DNA of 24,779 nucleotides from Minisyncoccota bacterium (GCA_021129615.1 JAJOKY010000023.1:1-24779), one strand, 5' to 3'; counted from the stretch's first letter, positions 8,515 through 15,703 are shown. Notes: a model not told the origin generated them from the sequence alone. Translations and numbers: made by a program.

Positions 8515-10419
8515 TTATTTTAGAGGAAGAACTAACTTCTGTCCGACCTTTAATTTTTTAGCGGTTTCTTCAGTAAAAGCAATTCCTTCAGGAGTTTTTA
8601 ACTCTTTCCATCTTCTTCCTGCTCCTAACTCTCTCTGAGCAATATCCCATAAGGTTTCTCCTCTTTTTACTGTAACTATTTTAGGTTCTATTTTTGGTTC
8701 TTCTACCTTTGGCTCTTCCGCCTTTGGCTTTACTTTAACCTCTGGCTTAACTTCTACTGGCGGAACATCTACCTTGACATCTTTCTTAATATCTGGTTTA
8801 ATTTCTGGTTTAACTTCAGGTAATCTCAACCTTGCCCCAGTAAAAATTCTATCTGGGTGTTTAATTTGAGGATTTAATCTCATCAATTCTTCTACCGTAG
8901 TTCCGTATTGTTGAGCTAATCCGCTCAATGTAGCCCCTCTTGGAATAGTTATTTCTTCTTTTGGAACTACATCCTTTACTGGCGGAACATCTGCTGATGG
9001 TTTTATCTCTGCTTTAACTTCTGGCTCAACAAATTGTTCTTTAACAATTTCTTCTGGTCTTTTTTCAAGCATCTCTTCTGGTTCAATTTCAGTAACTACC
9101 GCAGGTGCTTGAACTTTAAGCCACTCTGTAATTTCAGCAGTTGTAGGGAAGCGACCTTCTCTTTCTTGGAAATTTTGCATCCAAGATTGAAGTTCCCCTG
9201 CTATTTCTGTTGTATGATGAACTCGTTTTTGAACCAATAAAGTATTTAATCTCTGAAAATCAGGAGATAAAGAAACATCAGCCCCGAATAGAGTTTCAAG
9301 ATTTTTATACTTCTGCATAGCTCTTTGATAATTGGCTTCAGTAGCTAAATCTGGTGTAGCTAAATATTCTTGAGCAATTATACTCTTTGAAGCAAGATTC
9401 AAGGCATTAATAACTGTATCTTGAACTGCTGAAGTTACAATTTGTGGGAAAATCTCCAACTCAGGATGAGTCCTTAATATCTGATTTTTAGCAACTAAAT
9501 TCTCTAAATAAGAATCAGGAAGTATTCCTAATTTATTCCACATAAGGGTTGCTTCTTTTTTATTTTCTGAAACATACTCGTTCACAAAATCACCTAAAAT
9601 ATAATTATTCAAAGTAGTTGCCCAAAATTCTCTTTCAGAATCATATCTCACACCACCAACATTAACTGGCAAATCAAGGTCACCCTTATCTTTAAACCCA
9701 GCAAATACTTCCAATTTCCACAAAGAAGGATTAGCCCTTTCTTCACTAACCGCATTCATTACCATCCAATTCATCTTATCTTCTATTGTAACTTCTAACC
9801 TTTCTTTTGTTAATGTCCTTAATTGTAATTCATAAGCAGTCCTTAAAACATCATCTCTTTGAATTTCAGGTTTACCCAATTGAGCATTCACTAAAGCAAT
9901 TGCATCATCCAAAGACTTAGCAGTCCTATCATCTTTCTTAAAACTTATCTGAGAATCTATAATCATCCTATCTTGCCTTGTTTTTTCTTCAGAAACCTTA
10001 AGAATTTCATCTTGAATCTCATCTCTAATTTCTCTATTCCATCCTTGTTCTAAAGTATTTTGTAAATATTCTAAATGGTCTGCTAATGTTTTTTTTCCAG
10101 TAACTAATTCTTGTAAAAAAGCATAATACTGGTCTCTAAACTCTCTTGCTTTAACCAACTTTCTCAAAGAAGAAATTGAAGTTTTTATCTCATCTATAAA
10201 ATCTAAATCAGGATAAGTTTTTTCTTGCTCTTCTTTTAATTGTCTTTTCCTATAATCTAATTGGTCTTTCCAAGATAAATCTTCATCAACTACTCTTCTT
10301 TGAAAAACAGCTTCTCCTGTTGCCTGAATCCTTTTTCGGGAAAGAGTAAAACTATTAAGTCGTGTCTTGACAATTTCAGATAAATCTATTGTAAATTCTT
10401 TAACTCTTTCTACTGACAT
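8515..10419 (-). CDS. virion protein with two C-terminal LysM domains
   Basis: A 634-aa protein. Residues 1 to about 440 are helical and charged with no motif I know. A Pro/Glu/Lys-rich region follows, then LysM domain 1 at about 489-535 (IPRGATLSGLAQQYGTTVEE ... IFTGARLRLPE), a linker of repeated Lys-Pro-Glu-Val words at about 536-579, and LysM domain 2 at about 580-634 (VTVKRGETLWDIAQRELG ... KLKVGQKLVLPLK). LysM binds N-acetylglucosamine polymers such as peptidoglycan. No lytic domain is visible, so this is better read as a virion protein that grips the cell wall during adsorption or DNA entry than as a lysin. It is encoded between portal and the large virion proteins. Confidence 0.75.
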   Translation of the reverse strand: MSVERVKEFTIDLSEIVKTRLNSFTLSRKRIQATGEAVFQRRVVDEDLSWKDQLDYRKRQLKEEQEKTYPDLDFIDEIKTSISSLRKLVKAREFRDQYYAFLQELVTGKKTLADHLEYLQNTLEQGWNREIRDEIQDEILKVSEEKTRQDRMIIDSQISFKKDDRTAKSLDDAIALVNAQLGKPEIQRDDVLRTAYELQLRTLTKERLEVTIEDKMNWMVMNAVSEERANPSLWKLEVFAGFKDKGDLDLPVNVGGVRYDSEREFWATTLNNYILGDFVNEYVSENKKEATLMWNKLGILPDSYLENLVAKNQILRTHPELEIFPQIVTSAVQDTVINALNLASKSIIAQEYLATPDLATEANYQRAMQKYKNLETLFGADVSLSPDFQRLNTLLVQKRVHHTTEIAGELQSWMQNFQEREGRFPTTAEITEWLKVQAPAVVTEIEPEEMLEKRPEEIVKEQFVEPEVKAEIKPSADVPPVKDVVPKEEITIPRGATLSGLAQQYGTTVEELMRLNPQIKHPDRIFTGARLRLPEVKPEIKPDIKKDVKVDVPPVEVKPEVKVKPKAEEPKVEEPKIEPKIVTVKRGETLWDIAQRELGAGRRWKELKTPEGIAFTEETAKKLKVGQKLVLPLK

Positions 10420-10449
10420 AAATTTCTATTAATTTTTAATAAAAATATC

Positions 10450-12168
10450 TTAACGCCCCCTAAATCCTTTTTGGGCTATCGCCCCTTCTGGAGATTCGGG
10501 TGATTGTTGAGGAACTCCAGGAGCCGCCATTGGTAACTCTTCTCCTGCTTCGTGTCCTGCTCCACCCGCAGCTTCATCTAATATAGGTCCTCTTTCTGGA
10601 CCTTCCTCTCCCCGACCAGCTATTGCCTGAGCTATCATTTGCTGAATCTGCATTCTCATTTGAGGACTTCTTGAAATCTCTATCATTAAACTGGTATCTT
10701 CCCACTCCTTTTTCATAATCTTTTGTTCCTCTTTTGGAGAAGGAATACCAAGATTCTTCATTGTTGTATATTGCGACTGAAGTTTCATATTAAATTTGTT
10801 AATCTCTTCCATCACATCTCTAATCAAAACTGAAGGGAAGAAAATATCAGTTTTATAATACCCCTGTATTAAAAATTTAGCAGCAGGAACATAAACTTCT
10901 ACCAATCTTAAAATACTGGCATTCAACTTTTTCAAAGCAACTCTCCAATATTGCTGTTTATGTTTAACTTTATTATTCACCCCCTGCATTAAAACTGATA
11001 AAGCTCTACCAGTAGCCCTTGCTGTCATAGCTCCTCCATAAAAGATTTCAGAAATCATTGATAAATGATGAATATCATTTTTCCGACTGGCAGTATATGT
11101 ATCAAAAGGGGCAGTAGATTGTCCCATTGGGTCGGGCCACAACCTATCTTCTGCTCCTAATTTAATCATTTCCGCCTGACCTGCGTGATATTCTACTGGT
11201 TCTCCTTCACCTGAATAAAAAATGTGAGGCACTGCCACTTGATTAATTTTTCCTCTGGTAGCACAGACAGTTTCATTATATTCTACTTGCGGGTCAAGCA
11301 TATCTTCAATATCAGAAACCCCCCAGGGTCTTGTCGGATGAGACATATTTTTAACAAAAATACCAGGAATAAAATCCCAATTGTGTTTAGCAAAATCTAC
11401 TATCTTATTGTCAATCATTGCTAACATATACTTACTATCCCAATAAATCTGAATCGTGCACATTGGATAACCAGTTGGTTTTTTATACCCAATTGGCTGA
11501 GAGGAAACAAAGCTTACTATTCCCCTTTCCTTCATTTGCTCTTTATAAATTTCCTCTGCCTTTTTTACTGAAACTCGGTAATGAAAAATAAAGCCCTCCA
11601 TTTCTGTAAAATCTTCGTCAGACCAAAGAGGTCGCACATTTTCTACCCTTTTTACATTCTTAAATCTAATTCTTGGGATTTTTTTTCCTTCAACTTTAAC
11701 CCATTCAACATAAGGACCAAAAATAAAACAGTCCCCCAATAAACTTTGGTTCTGGACTGCCTCAGCAAAAACAACTGGATATTCATTATCCTCTTTAATT
11801 GCTCCTAAAAGTTTTTCCACTTCTTCTGACCGAGCTATTTCTATATCATCTGTATTATCTCTTGGCGGAATATCATCTTCAGGCGGCTCGCTAGCAAGAA
11901 AAGATGTATAATTCAAAACTGTTGTCCGACAATAATTATAAACCCTTTCTGGCGTGCCATCATCCTTAAAATAAGACCAATGGTCTCCTTCAAAAAATCT
12001 TCTTAGGTCATTATAGCCAGCAATTTTCTTACCTTTTCCTAAAGCATTACTAACACCACTCACTCTTTCTGCATAATCTTGATTGAGTTCACTATCACGA
12101 CCAATAACATAATTTCTAAGAGTTTCTTCGGTTATATCATCTTCAATAAGTGGATTGATTTCTGCCAT
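10450..12168 (-). CDS. portal protein
   Basis: A 572-aa protein with the layout of a phage portal, the dodecameric ring through which DNA enters and leaves the head. Seen: RRFFEGDHWSYF near residue 56, the 'Y/F-x-G-D-Q/H-W' signature of many portals; NYCRTTVLNYTSFLASEPP near 80; HNWDFIPGIFVKN near 265, then WGVSDIEDMLDPQVEYNETV, the usual 'G-x-S-D/E-i-..-l-Q-..-N' helix; and a C-terminal helix followed by a Gly/Pro/Glu-rich tail of about 60 residues. It is encoded directly downstream of the large terminase, as is usual. No Shine-Dalgarno precedes ATG 12168. Confidence 0.88.
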   Translation of the reverse strand: MAEINPLIEDDITEETLRNYVIGRDSELNQDYAERVSGVSNALGKGKKIAGYNDLRRFFEGDHWSYFKDDGTPERVYNYCRTTVLNYTSFLASEPPEDDIPPRDNTDDIEIARSEEVEKLLGAIKEDNEYPVVFAEAVQNQSLLGDCFIFGPYVEWVKVEGKKIPRIRFKNVKRVENVRPLWSDEDFTEMEGFIFHYRVSVKKAEEIYKEQMKERGIVSFVSSQPIGYKKPTGYPMCTIQIYWDSKYMLAMIDNKIVDFAKHNWDFIPGIFVKNMSHPTRPWGVSDIEDMLDPQVEYNETVCATRGKINQVAVPHIFYSGEGEPVEYHAGQAEMIKLGAEDRLWPDPMGQSTAPFDTYTASRKNDIHHLSMISEIFYGGAMTARATGRALSVLMQGVNNKVKHKQQYWRVALKKLNASILRLVEVYVPAAKFLIQGYYKTDIFFPSVLIRDVMEEINKFNMKLQSQYTTMKNLGIPSPKEEQKIMKKEWEDTSLMIEISRSPQMRMQIQQMIAQAIAGRGEEGPERGPILDEAAGGAGHEAGEELPMAAPGVPQQSPESPEGAIAQKGFRGR

Positions 12169-12192
12169 TTTTTTGTAAAAAGAAAAAATAAA

Positions 12193-13668
12193 TTATTTAT
12201 AAAAATTAGTTAGAGAAAACTTTTTAATTTTACTTGCCTTTAAATACTTTTCAACATACCAAGCTAACATTGCGAAAACCATCACCCAATCTTGTTTAAT
12301 TTTCCTATCTTCTAATTTATAAGAAGCTAACTGCTTTTCTAATTTTGGCAAGTAATAACTCTTTAATTTACCCATAGCAGATTCTTCACCAAAAGTCAAA
12401 CGTTTTCTAAGATTATTCCTTAATCGCAACTGCAGAAAAAACAAAGCATCTGATTTATTCCCCTGTCCAAAAATAATTGGAGAAAATTGTTTTAACATTT
12501 TTTTAAAAATCGTGCCCCCCATCTCTGTTACATCCATTACCATAGGAGCATCATTATAAGTCATCCGTTTAAAACTCGCCATAGCCATTAACTCAATCGG
12601 GTCTCCTCCCTGTTTAGAATAAGCATCTACCACTTCCACATTATTTAAATCCGTGACATCAGCTATAAAAATTACCGTCTCATCCCCTCCATCTGCTACA
12701 CCCCAATCAATTACTTCAACATATTTTCTATCAAGCTGACTATCAGTTGGTCCTTTTTTGTCATTCCATATCCCTTCTATAACATCAGGTGGAAACATTC
12801 TGTCAGACGAAGCTAAGAAAACACCTTTAATAACCTGAAGATACTTCATTGGCGATACTCTTTTTAATCTTTCAATAAATTCATATCTTTTACGTTCTGG
12901 AATAAAAATATTTTCTTGATAAAAACCCTCAACTAAATGCCACTCACCTTCTTTTTTCTCCTCCTGTGCTCGTTTAGCCGCAGTATAAAGATGATACCAA
13001 TACTGTTGAGATTTGCCCAATTCATCAGGAGTAGATACCAAAACAACCCAACCAGAATATTTAGCAGTTCTTGAAAAAATACGAGCACCAAGTTCTTCCT
13101 CAAGATGGTGTGATTGAACCGCCTCATCATAAGTAATAAGAGCAAATTGTTTCCCAGCCAAACCAGATGCCTTATCAGCTGCAGTAGACAAACACCAAAA
13201 AGAAGAATTATTTCTGAAATCTATCCTACCAAGAACTTCATTTTTTCCCTCCCAAAACCATTTAATTTTACAATCGTTAATATAACGCTTTCCTTCTATT
13301 TCCCAAGAAAATTGTGAACGCAAAATCTCTTCTACATAACGAAATGCTTCTGAAGACTGACGAGAAATCGGTGAAATGTTCAATGTTTCATATCTCGCTT
13401 TTTCTATTAACTCTGGTTTTCCATCTAACCCTTTTTTATAAAAATTAAACCAAATGTGAACTATCGCAATAGCAACAGTTTTCCCAACCTGATTAGCTGT
13501 TACCCATAAATTCTGTTTCGACCATTCAACAAAATCAACATTCTTTTTTCTACATTTACATAAAGATAATAATGCCCTTTTCTGAAAAGGATTAAGGGCA
13601 AGCCCTAAAATATTTTCAGCAAAAAAAATAGGGTCGCCTTCACCTAATAATAACAGAAGCTTGTCCAT
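12193..13668 (-). CDS. terL: terminase large subunit
   Basis: A 491-aa packaging motor ATPase and nuclease. Walker A is ANQVGKT (residues 58-64), Walker B is FALITYDEA (175-183; Asp181, Glu182), and a coupling-type motif VVLVSTPDELG follows at 208-218. The RNase H-like nuclease begins at VIDWGVADGGDET (Asp321), with a second acidic site at VMDVTEMGG (Asp379) and a late acidic QDWVMVFAMLAWY segment. I choose ATG 13668 over the upstream in-frame ATG 13713: AAGGAG lies just before 13668, the only convincing Shine-Dalgarno in this block, and the overlap with the upstream gene drops from 74 to 29 bases. That overlap explains why an internal ribosome site is present here. Confidence 0.93.
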   Translation of the reverse strand: MDKLLLLLGEGDPIFFAENILGLALNPFQKRALLSLCKCRKKNVDFVEWSKQNLWVTANQVGKTVAIAIVHIWFNFYKKGLDGKPELIEKARYETLNISPISRQSSEAFRYVEEILRSQFSWEIEGKRYINDCKIKWFWEGKNEVLGRIDFRNNSSFWCLSTAADKASGLAGKQFALITYDEAVQSHHLEEELGARIFSRTAKYSGWVVLVSTPDELGKSQQYWYHLYTAAKRAQEEKKEGEWHLVEGFYQENIFIPERKRYEFIERLKRVSPMKYLQVIKGVFLASSDRMFPPDVIEGIWNDKKGPTDSQLDRKYVEVIDWGVADGGDETVIFIADVTDLNNVEVVDAYSKQGGDPIELMAMASFKRMTYNDAPMVMDVTEMGGTIFKKMLKQFSPIIFGQGNKSDALFFLQLRLRNNLRKRLTFGEESAMGKLKSYYLPKLEKQLASYKLEDRKIKQDWVMVFAMLAWYVEKYLKASKIKKFSLTNFYK

Positions 13669-14236
13669 CCTGTTCTCCTTCTCTAAGTTGTAAGATTCTA
13701 TCAAAACTGGCATTGACTTGTTTTCTTAATTCTTCAAATTTTTCTGGCGACATTTTTAAAAGTTGATTATATGGCAAAAGAGTTCTCACTGTCTCTAATT
13801 TTAATTTCCCTCTAGCTATTTCTGTTCTTTTAACCGCTTCTTCTGTGTTCCGAATAATTTGATAAAGTCGAGAAACCTCTTTAATGTCAACATTTTTATA
13901 CCTGCTCTTATGCTTCTCATAATCCTTTAAAATTCTATTAAGCATTAAAACTGTTCGCTTCCGATTTTGAATAAGCATCTTTTCAACTTTATCATCTGGT
14001 AACATATCTACCTCTTGTTTAATCAAAACACCTTTTTCTTCTTTTTTCCATCTTCTAATCCAGAACATAAAAAAAGCCCAATCTTTTCCACCACCAGCTC
14101 CTGTTTTTTTTCTAACATTAAAATACTTTGGCACAAGAAGTTCATCATAAATTTCTCTTGCCTTTTTAAATGCTCTATTCGCAAGCCAAATGTCTTTAAC
14201 TTCTTTTTCTTTTTTTTCAATATCTTTAACCGCCAT
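13640..14236 (-). CDS. probable terminase small subunit
   Basis: A 198-aa, helical, basic protein (MAVKDIEKKEKEVKDIWLAN ...) with Trp/Arg-rich FFMFWIRRWKKEEKG near residue 55 and a helical middle. It is the first gene of the virion block and overlaps terL by 29 bases, where the DNA-recognition subunit of the packaging motor is normally encoded. I see no clear helix-turn-helix, so the call rests mainly on position; a different terL-linked protein is possible. ATG 14236 lies 9 bases after a TATAGA -10 box, so its mRNA should be leaderless. Confidence 0.55.
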   Translation of the reverse strand: MAVKDIEKKEKEVKDIWLANRAFKKAREIYDELLVPKYFNVRKKTGAGGGKDWAFFMFWIRRWKKEEKGVLIKQEVDMLPDDKVEKMLIQNRKRTVLMLNRILKDYEKHKSRYKNVDIKEVSRLYQIIRNTEEAVKRTEIARGKLKLETVRTLLPYNQLLKMSPEKFEELRKQVNASFDRILQLREGEQDGQASVIIR

Positions 14237-14245
14237 AACACTTTC

Positions 14246-14274
14246 TCTATAACAAATTATTTACAATTTGTCAA
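14246..14274 (-). promoter_or_regulatory. sigma-70-type promoter of the packaging/virion operon
   Basis: On the minus strand TTGACA (14269-14274), 17 bases, TATAGA (14246-14251). The -10 and following bases match the capsid-group promoter almost exactly (TTGTTATAGAGAAA in both), as does the 9-base gap to ATG. Confidence 0.75.
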
Positions 14275-14283
14275 TAGTTTATC

Positions 14284-14303
14284 TTGTCCACAACTTATTC
14301 ACA
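14284..14303. promoter_or_regulatory. two DnaA-box-like sites
   Basis: TTGTCCACA (14284-14292) and TTATTCACA (14295-14303). The second fits the TTATNCACA DnaA-box consensus. They sit between the minus-strand promoter ending at 14274 and the plus-strand promoter starting at 14314, so a bound protein could act on both. Confidence 0.55.
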
Positions 14304-14313
14304 GAACTAAGAC

Positions 14314-14341
14314 TTGACAAACTTTTTGATTTGTCTATAAT
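14314..14341 (+). promoter_or_regulatory. consensus sigma-70 promoter for a short transcript
   Basis: TTGACA (14314-14319), 16 bases, TATAAT (14336-14341); both boxes are perfect. Transcription should begin near 14348, the first base of the stem of the RNA below. Confidence 0.85.
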
Positions 14342-14397
14342 AGAAATCAGAGCTGACCTTTAGTTAGAGGTCAACAAGAATTTGTTGGTAAGGCTAA

Positions 14398-14465
14398 ATG
14401 TCAGCTCTACCAACCCTATTATGACAACTTTAATTTTCTTTCAACAATTATTTTCACTGTTTTAA
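14398..14465 (+). CDS. two overlapping leader-peptide-like mini-ORFs
   Basis: ATG 14398 (after TAAGG) encodes MSALPTLL and stops at 14424; ATG 14421 overlaps that stop (ATGA) and encodes MTTLIFFQQLFSLF, stopping at 14465 at the foot of the terminator stem. Four Phe in 14 residues and the position next to a terminator resemble attenuator leader peptides, but AT-rich DNA yields Phe codons readily. Translation is unproven. Confidence 0.25.
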
Positions 14466-14538
14466 AACCAGGTTTTTTAGTTCCTGGTTTTTTAATAAAA
14501 AAACCACCCTTAACGAGTGGTAAAAAACCTTTAACCAT
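14419..14538 (-). CDS. possible 39-aa peptide on the opposite strand
   Basis: From ATG 14538 to TAA at 14419 the minus strand encodes a Lys/Gly/Phe-rich peptide starting MVKGFLPLVKGGFFIKKPGT. A perfect minus promoter lies just upstream, with the start about 17 nt into the expected transcript. However, a terminator (14496-14521) lies inside the frame and much of it is antisense to a hairpin, so it may be an accident of terminator sequence. Confidence 0.25.
   Translation of the reverse strand: MVKGFLPLVKGGFFIKKPGTKKPGFKTVKIIVERKLKLS
14465..14494 (+). terminator. intrinsic terminator, plus strand
   Basis: AAACCAGG (14465-14472) pairs with CCTGGTTT (14483-14490) across a 10-base loop, followed by a T-tract. 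It closes the short transcript from the 14314 promoter. Confidence 0.8.
14496..14521 (-). terminator. intrinsic terminator, minus strand
   Basis: On the minus strand ACCACTC (14515-14521) pairs with GGGTGGT (14503-14509) around loop GTTAA, followed by TTTTTTT. It faces the plus-strand terminator, so the convergent transcripts are each stopped. Confidence 0.75.
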
Positions 14539-14561
14539 ACCAAAGTTTTTATTTTAAATAT

Positions 14562-14590
14562 ATTATAGAACATTTAAGAAAACTTGTCAA
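14562..14590 (-). promoter_or_regulatory. consensus sigma-70 promoter, leftward
   Basis: On the minus strand TTGACA (14585-14590), 17 bases, TATAAT (14562-14567); both boxes perfect. It fires towards the 14314 promoter, giving a short transcript from about 14555 to the terminator at 14496 unless readthrough occurs. Confidence 0.8.
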
Positions 14591-14600
14591 GGCTTGACAA
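14584..14600. promoter_or_regulatory. palindrome joining two back-to-back -35 boxes
   Basis: TTGTCAAGGCTTGACAA is a perfect inverted repeat around a single G. Its arms are the -35 boxes of a leftward and a rightward promoter, only 3 bases apart, so the two would compete for polymerase and one dimeric regulator could cover both. Confidence 0.6.
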
Positions 14601-14621
14601 AATAAATTATAAATATATTAT
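14594..14621 (+). promoter_or_regulatory. probable rightward promoter of the central RNA region
   Basis: TTGACA (14594-14599), 16 bases, TATTAT (14616-14621; one mismatch to TATAAT). Expected start near 14628. It is weaker than its leftward partner. Confidence 0.55.
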
Positions 14622-14627
14622 AAATAT

Positions 14628-14965
14628 TAACAAAGTAAAATAAGAGAAAAGAAGGGGGCTCTGTTTGGCGACTTTACATCCCCATAACCTCTAATAGTTA
14701 TTGGATGTGCTTTAGGGGGAGGGTTTGAATAAAAGTGGTAGTTATAGATATAACGCACCAAACCTATATCTCGGTTTATTAAAACCAAACTACTTATCCA
14801 ATCACCTATAAATGATAATATAATGGCGACCGACGGAAATAGACATTAAATTATTCTTTTCTCTTTTTTACCACATAAGGATTGTTATGAAAACCTTTTA
14901 GGGAAGACCTCCCTAAAAGTCGCCTTTGGCTCCCTCTGGAAATAGACAAAAAGAGACCCTAATTT
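14628..14965 (+). ncRNA. candidate large structured RNA, about 330 nt
   Basis: No protein frame fits here, but base-pairing potential is dense. Seen: hairpin ACATCC/GGATGT with inner ATAAC/GTTAT near 14676-14707; GGTTTG/CAAACC enclosing GTTAT/ATAAC near 14731-14764; GGTTT/AAACC near 14773-14787; a perfect 10-bp hairpin 14895-14904/14910-14919; GGCGACTTT (14667-14675) with AAAGTCGCC (14916-14924), 9 bp over 240 nt; and AAGAGAAAAGAA (14642-14653) with 14854-14865, 12 bp. The last two cross, implying a pseudoknot or two states. GGAAATAGACA occurs twice (14835-14845, 14938-14948). A promoter lies just upstream. I see no tmRNA, RNase P or intron core. The extent is approximate. Confidence 0.5.
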
Positions 14966-15273
14966 AGGAGATAACATAATTAAGAAAGTTTGTCAAGTGT
15001 TATAGATTAATAAAGAGAAAAATAATAAAAAAAAATAGGAAAAAAAATAGAAAAGGGTAGAAATCTTAATTTTGGGGTTGGGGGGTGCATATAGAGTTTC
15101 ACAATTTCTAAAAAAAAACTACCCCTAAGTCAAATTGACAAAATGAAGAAGTTATGTTGAAATATTAAGTGTTTATATTAAAGGTTAATAAAAATATAAT
15201 TTTTAAAAAAGGAAATAAGGTTTAAGGTTTTGTTTGGTCCGTCCTAAAAATAAAATAATTTTTATAATCCATA
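14966..15273. other. AT-rich gene-free stretch with a G-rich hairpin
   Basis: About 300 bases with no convincing gene. Around 15055-15124 a G-rich core (GGGG and GGGGGG two bases apart) is flanked by arms that can pair in two exclusive ways: TAGAAAT (15058-15064) with ATTTCTA (15104-15110), or GGGTAG (15055-15060) with CTACCC (15119-15124). A TTGACA at 15135 lacks a good -10 box. With the flanking DnaA-like boxes and divergent transcription, the stretch is a candidate origin region, but no repeated iterons are visible. Confidence 0.35.
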
Positions 15274-15300
15274 AGATATAGTTTATTATATCTTTTTTTT
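15274..15300 (+). terminator. AT-rich intrinsic terminator
   Basis: AGATATA (15274-15280) pairs with TATATCT (15287-15293), followed by a T-run of about nine. The stem has only one G:C pair, so it is weak. It would stop rightward transcripts from the central region before the next promoter. Confidence 0.55.
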
Positions 15301-15330
15301 TATTTAATAGGGGCAAAAAAGAATAAAAAG

Positions 15331-15350
15331 TTATTCACAGGCTGTCCACA
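15331..15350 (+). promoter_or_regulatory. DnaA box and related site upstream of the early operon
   Basis: TTATTCACA (15331-15339) fits TTATNCACA, and CTGTCCACA (15342-15350) is related. They end 10 bases before the -35 box at 15361. The same pair in reverse order is at 14284-14303. Confidence 0.6.
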
Positions 15351-15360
15351 GGTAGGGGGC

Positions 15361-15389
15361 TTGACAGGGTTTTTTGATGGGTGTATAAT
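15361..15389 (+). promoter_or_regulatory. consensus sigma-70 promoter of the first early operon
   Basis: TTGACA (15361-15366), 17 bases, TATAAT (15384-15389); both boxes perfect. It shares context with the promoters at 17820 and 20911 (GTATAAT, followed by TAAAG or GAAGG). The expected start is near 15396, just before AAAGGTCG. Confidence 0.88.
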
Positions 15390-15399
15390 TAAAGCAGTT

Positions 15400-15407
15400 A
15401 AAGGTCG
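15400..15407 (+). promoter_or_regulatory. AAAGGTCG leader motif
   Basis: Exact copy 38 bases before ATG 15446 and about 4 bases after the predicted transcription start, followed by an A/T spacer without Shine-Dalgarno. Confidence 0.55.
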
Positions 15408-15445
15408 GTTCATTAAAAAATTAAAAATTAAAAAGATAAAATAAA

Positions 15446-15643
15446 ATGACAAAAAAAGACTATATTTTATTTGCTGAAATGCTGAAACAAAACAGACAAG
15501 CAATTAAAGAAGCACAAAAAGAAGGACGAAAAATTACGCTTGAAGGATTGTCACTGGCTATTGAGCGAGATATAGCTGACATCTTCTTTAATGACAACCC
15601 CTGTTTTGATTATAGGAAGTTTAGAGAGTATATTGCTGATTAA
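15446..15643 (+). CDS. small phage protein of unknown function (65 aa)
   Basis: First gene of the early operon. MTKKDYILFAEMLKQNRQAI ... FFNDNPCFDYRKFREYIAD resembles a widespread family of about 60-70-aa phage proteins that begin 'MTKKDY-x-x-x-A' and end 'F-x-x-x-x-F'; that family has no known function to my knowledge. The protein is helical and soluble. ATG 15446 lies about 50 nt into the transcript, behind an AAAGGTCG leader. A conserved hairpin follows the stop codon. Confidence 0.75.
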   Translation: MTKKDYILFAEMLKQNRQAIKEAQKEGRKITLEGLSLAIERDIADIFFNDNPCFDYRKFREYIAD

Positions 15644-15646
15644 ATA

Positions 15647-15697
15647 ATAGCTCTTGATTTTACCCCTGAAATATCGGGGGTAAAGATGAGGAGCTAT
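15647..15697 (+). ncRNA. intergenic hairpin H1 (UUGA/AYGAG family)
   Basis: Outer stem ATAGCTC/GAGCTAT (15647-15653/15691-15697); internal loop UUGA (15654-15657) opposite AUGAG (15686-15690); inner 9-bp stem TTTTACCCC with GGGGTAAAG; loop TGAAATATCG. H2 and H3 keep the internal loop and change the stems by paired substitutions. Confidence 0.75.
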
Positions 15698-15703
15698 AAA
15701 TTA

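Larger units (their letters stand above)
14348..14494 (+). ncRNA. short structured transcript with two alternative folds
   Basis: A unit bounded by a perfect promoter and an intrinsic terminator, about 147 nt. Fold 1: AGAGCTGAC (14349-14357) pairs with GTCAGCTCT (14400-14408), with CAACAA/TTGTTG (14372-14377/14382-14387) inside. Fold 2 uses the same bases differently: GACCT/AGGTC (14355-14359/14368-14372) and GTTGGTA/TACCAAC (14384-14390/14408-14414). The folds exclude each other, as in attenuators and riboswitches. Two tiny overlapping reading frames follow, then the terminator. No gene lies directly downstream, so this may act in trans or control readthrough into the RNA region beginning near 14628. 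It is a prediction from pairing only. Confidence 0.6.

Noticed and set aside
14628..14965. tmRNA, RNase P RNA or group I intron in the central region
   Set aside because: No tmRNA ends, no RNase P P4 core and no flanking split gene were seen. Only generic structure can be claimed.
14968..14996. Leftward promoter TTGACA (14991-14996) with 17-base spacing
   Set aside because: The -10 position reads TATCTC, too poor, and no leftward gene follows.
15010..15090. Leftward 27-codon hydrophobic frame from ATG 15090
   Set aside because: It is a product of poly-A/T tracts, with Phe and Tyr repeats, and has no leader or promoter.
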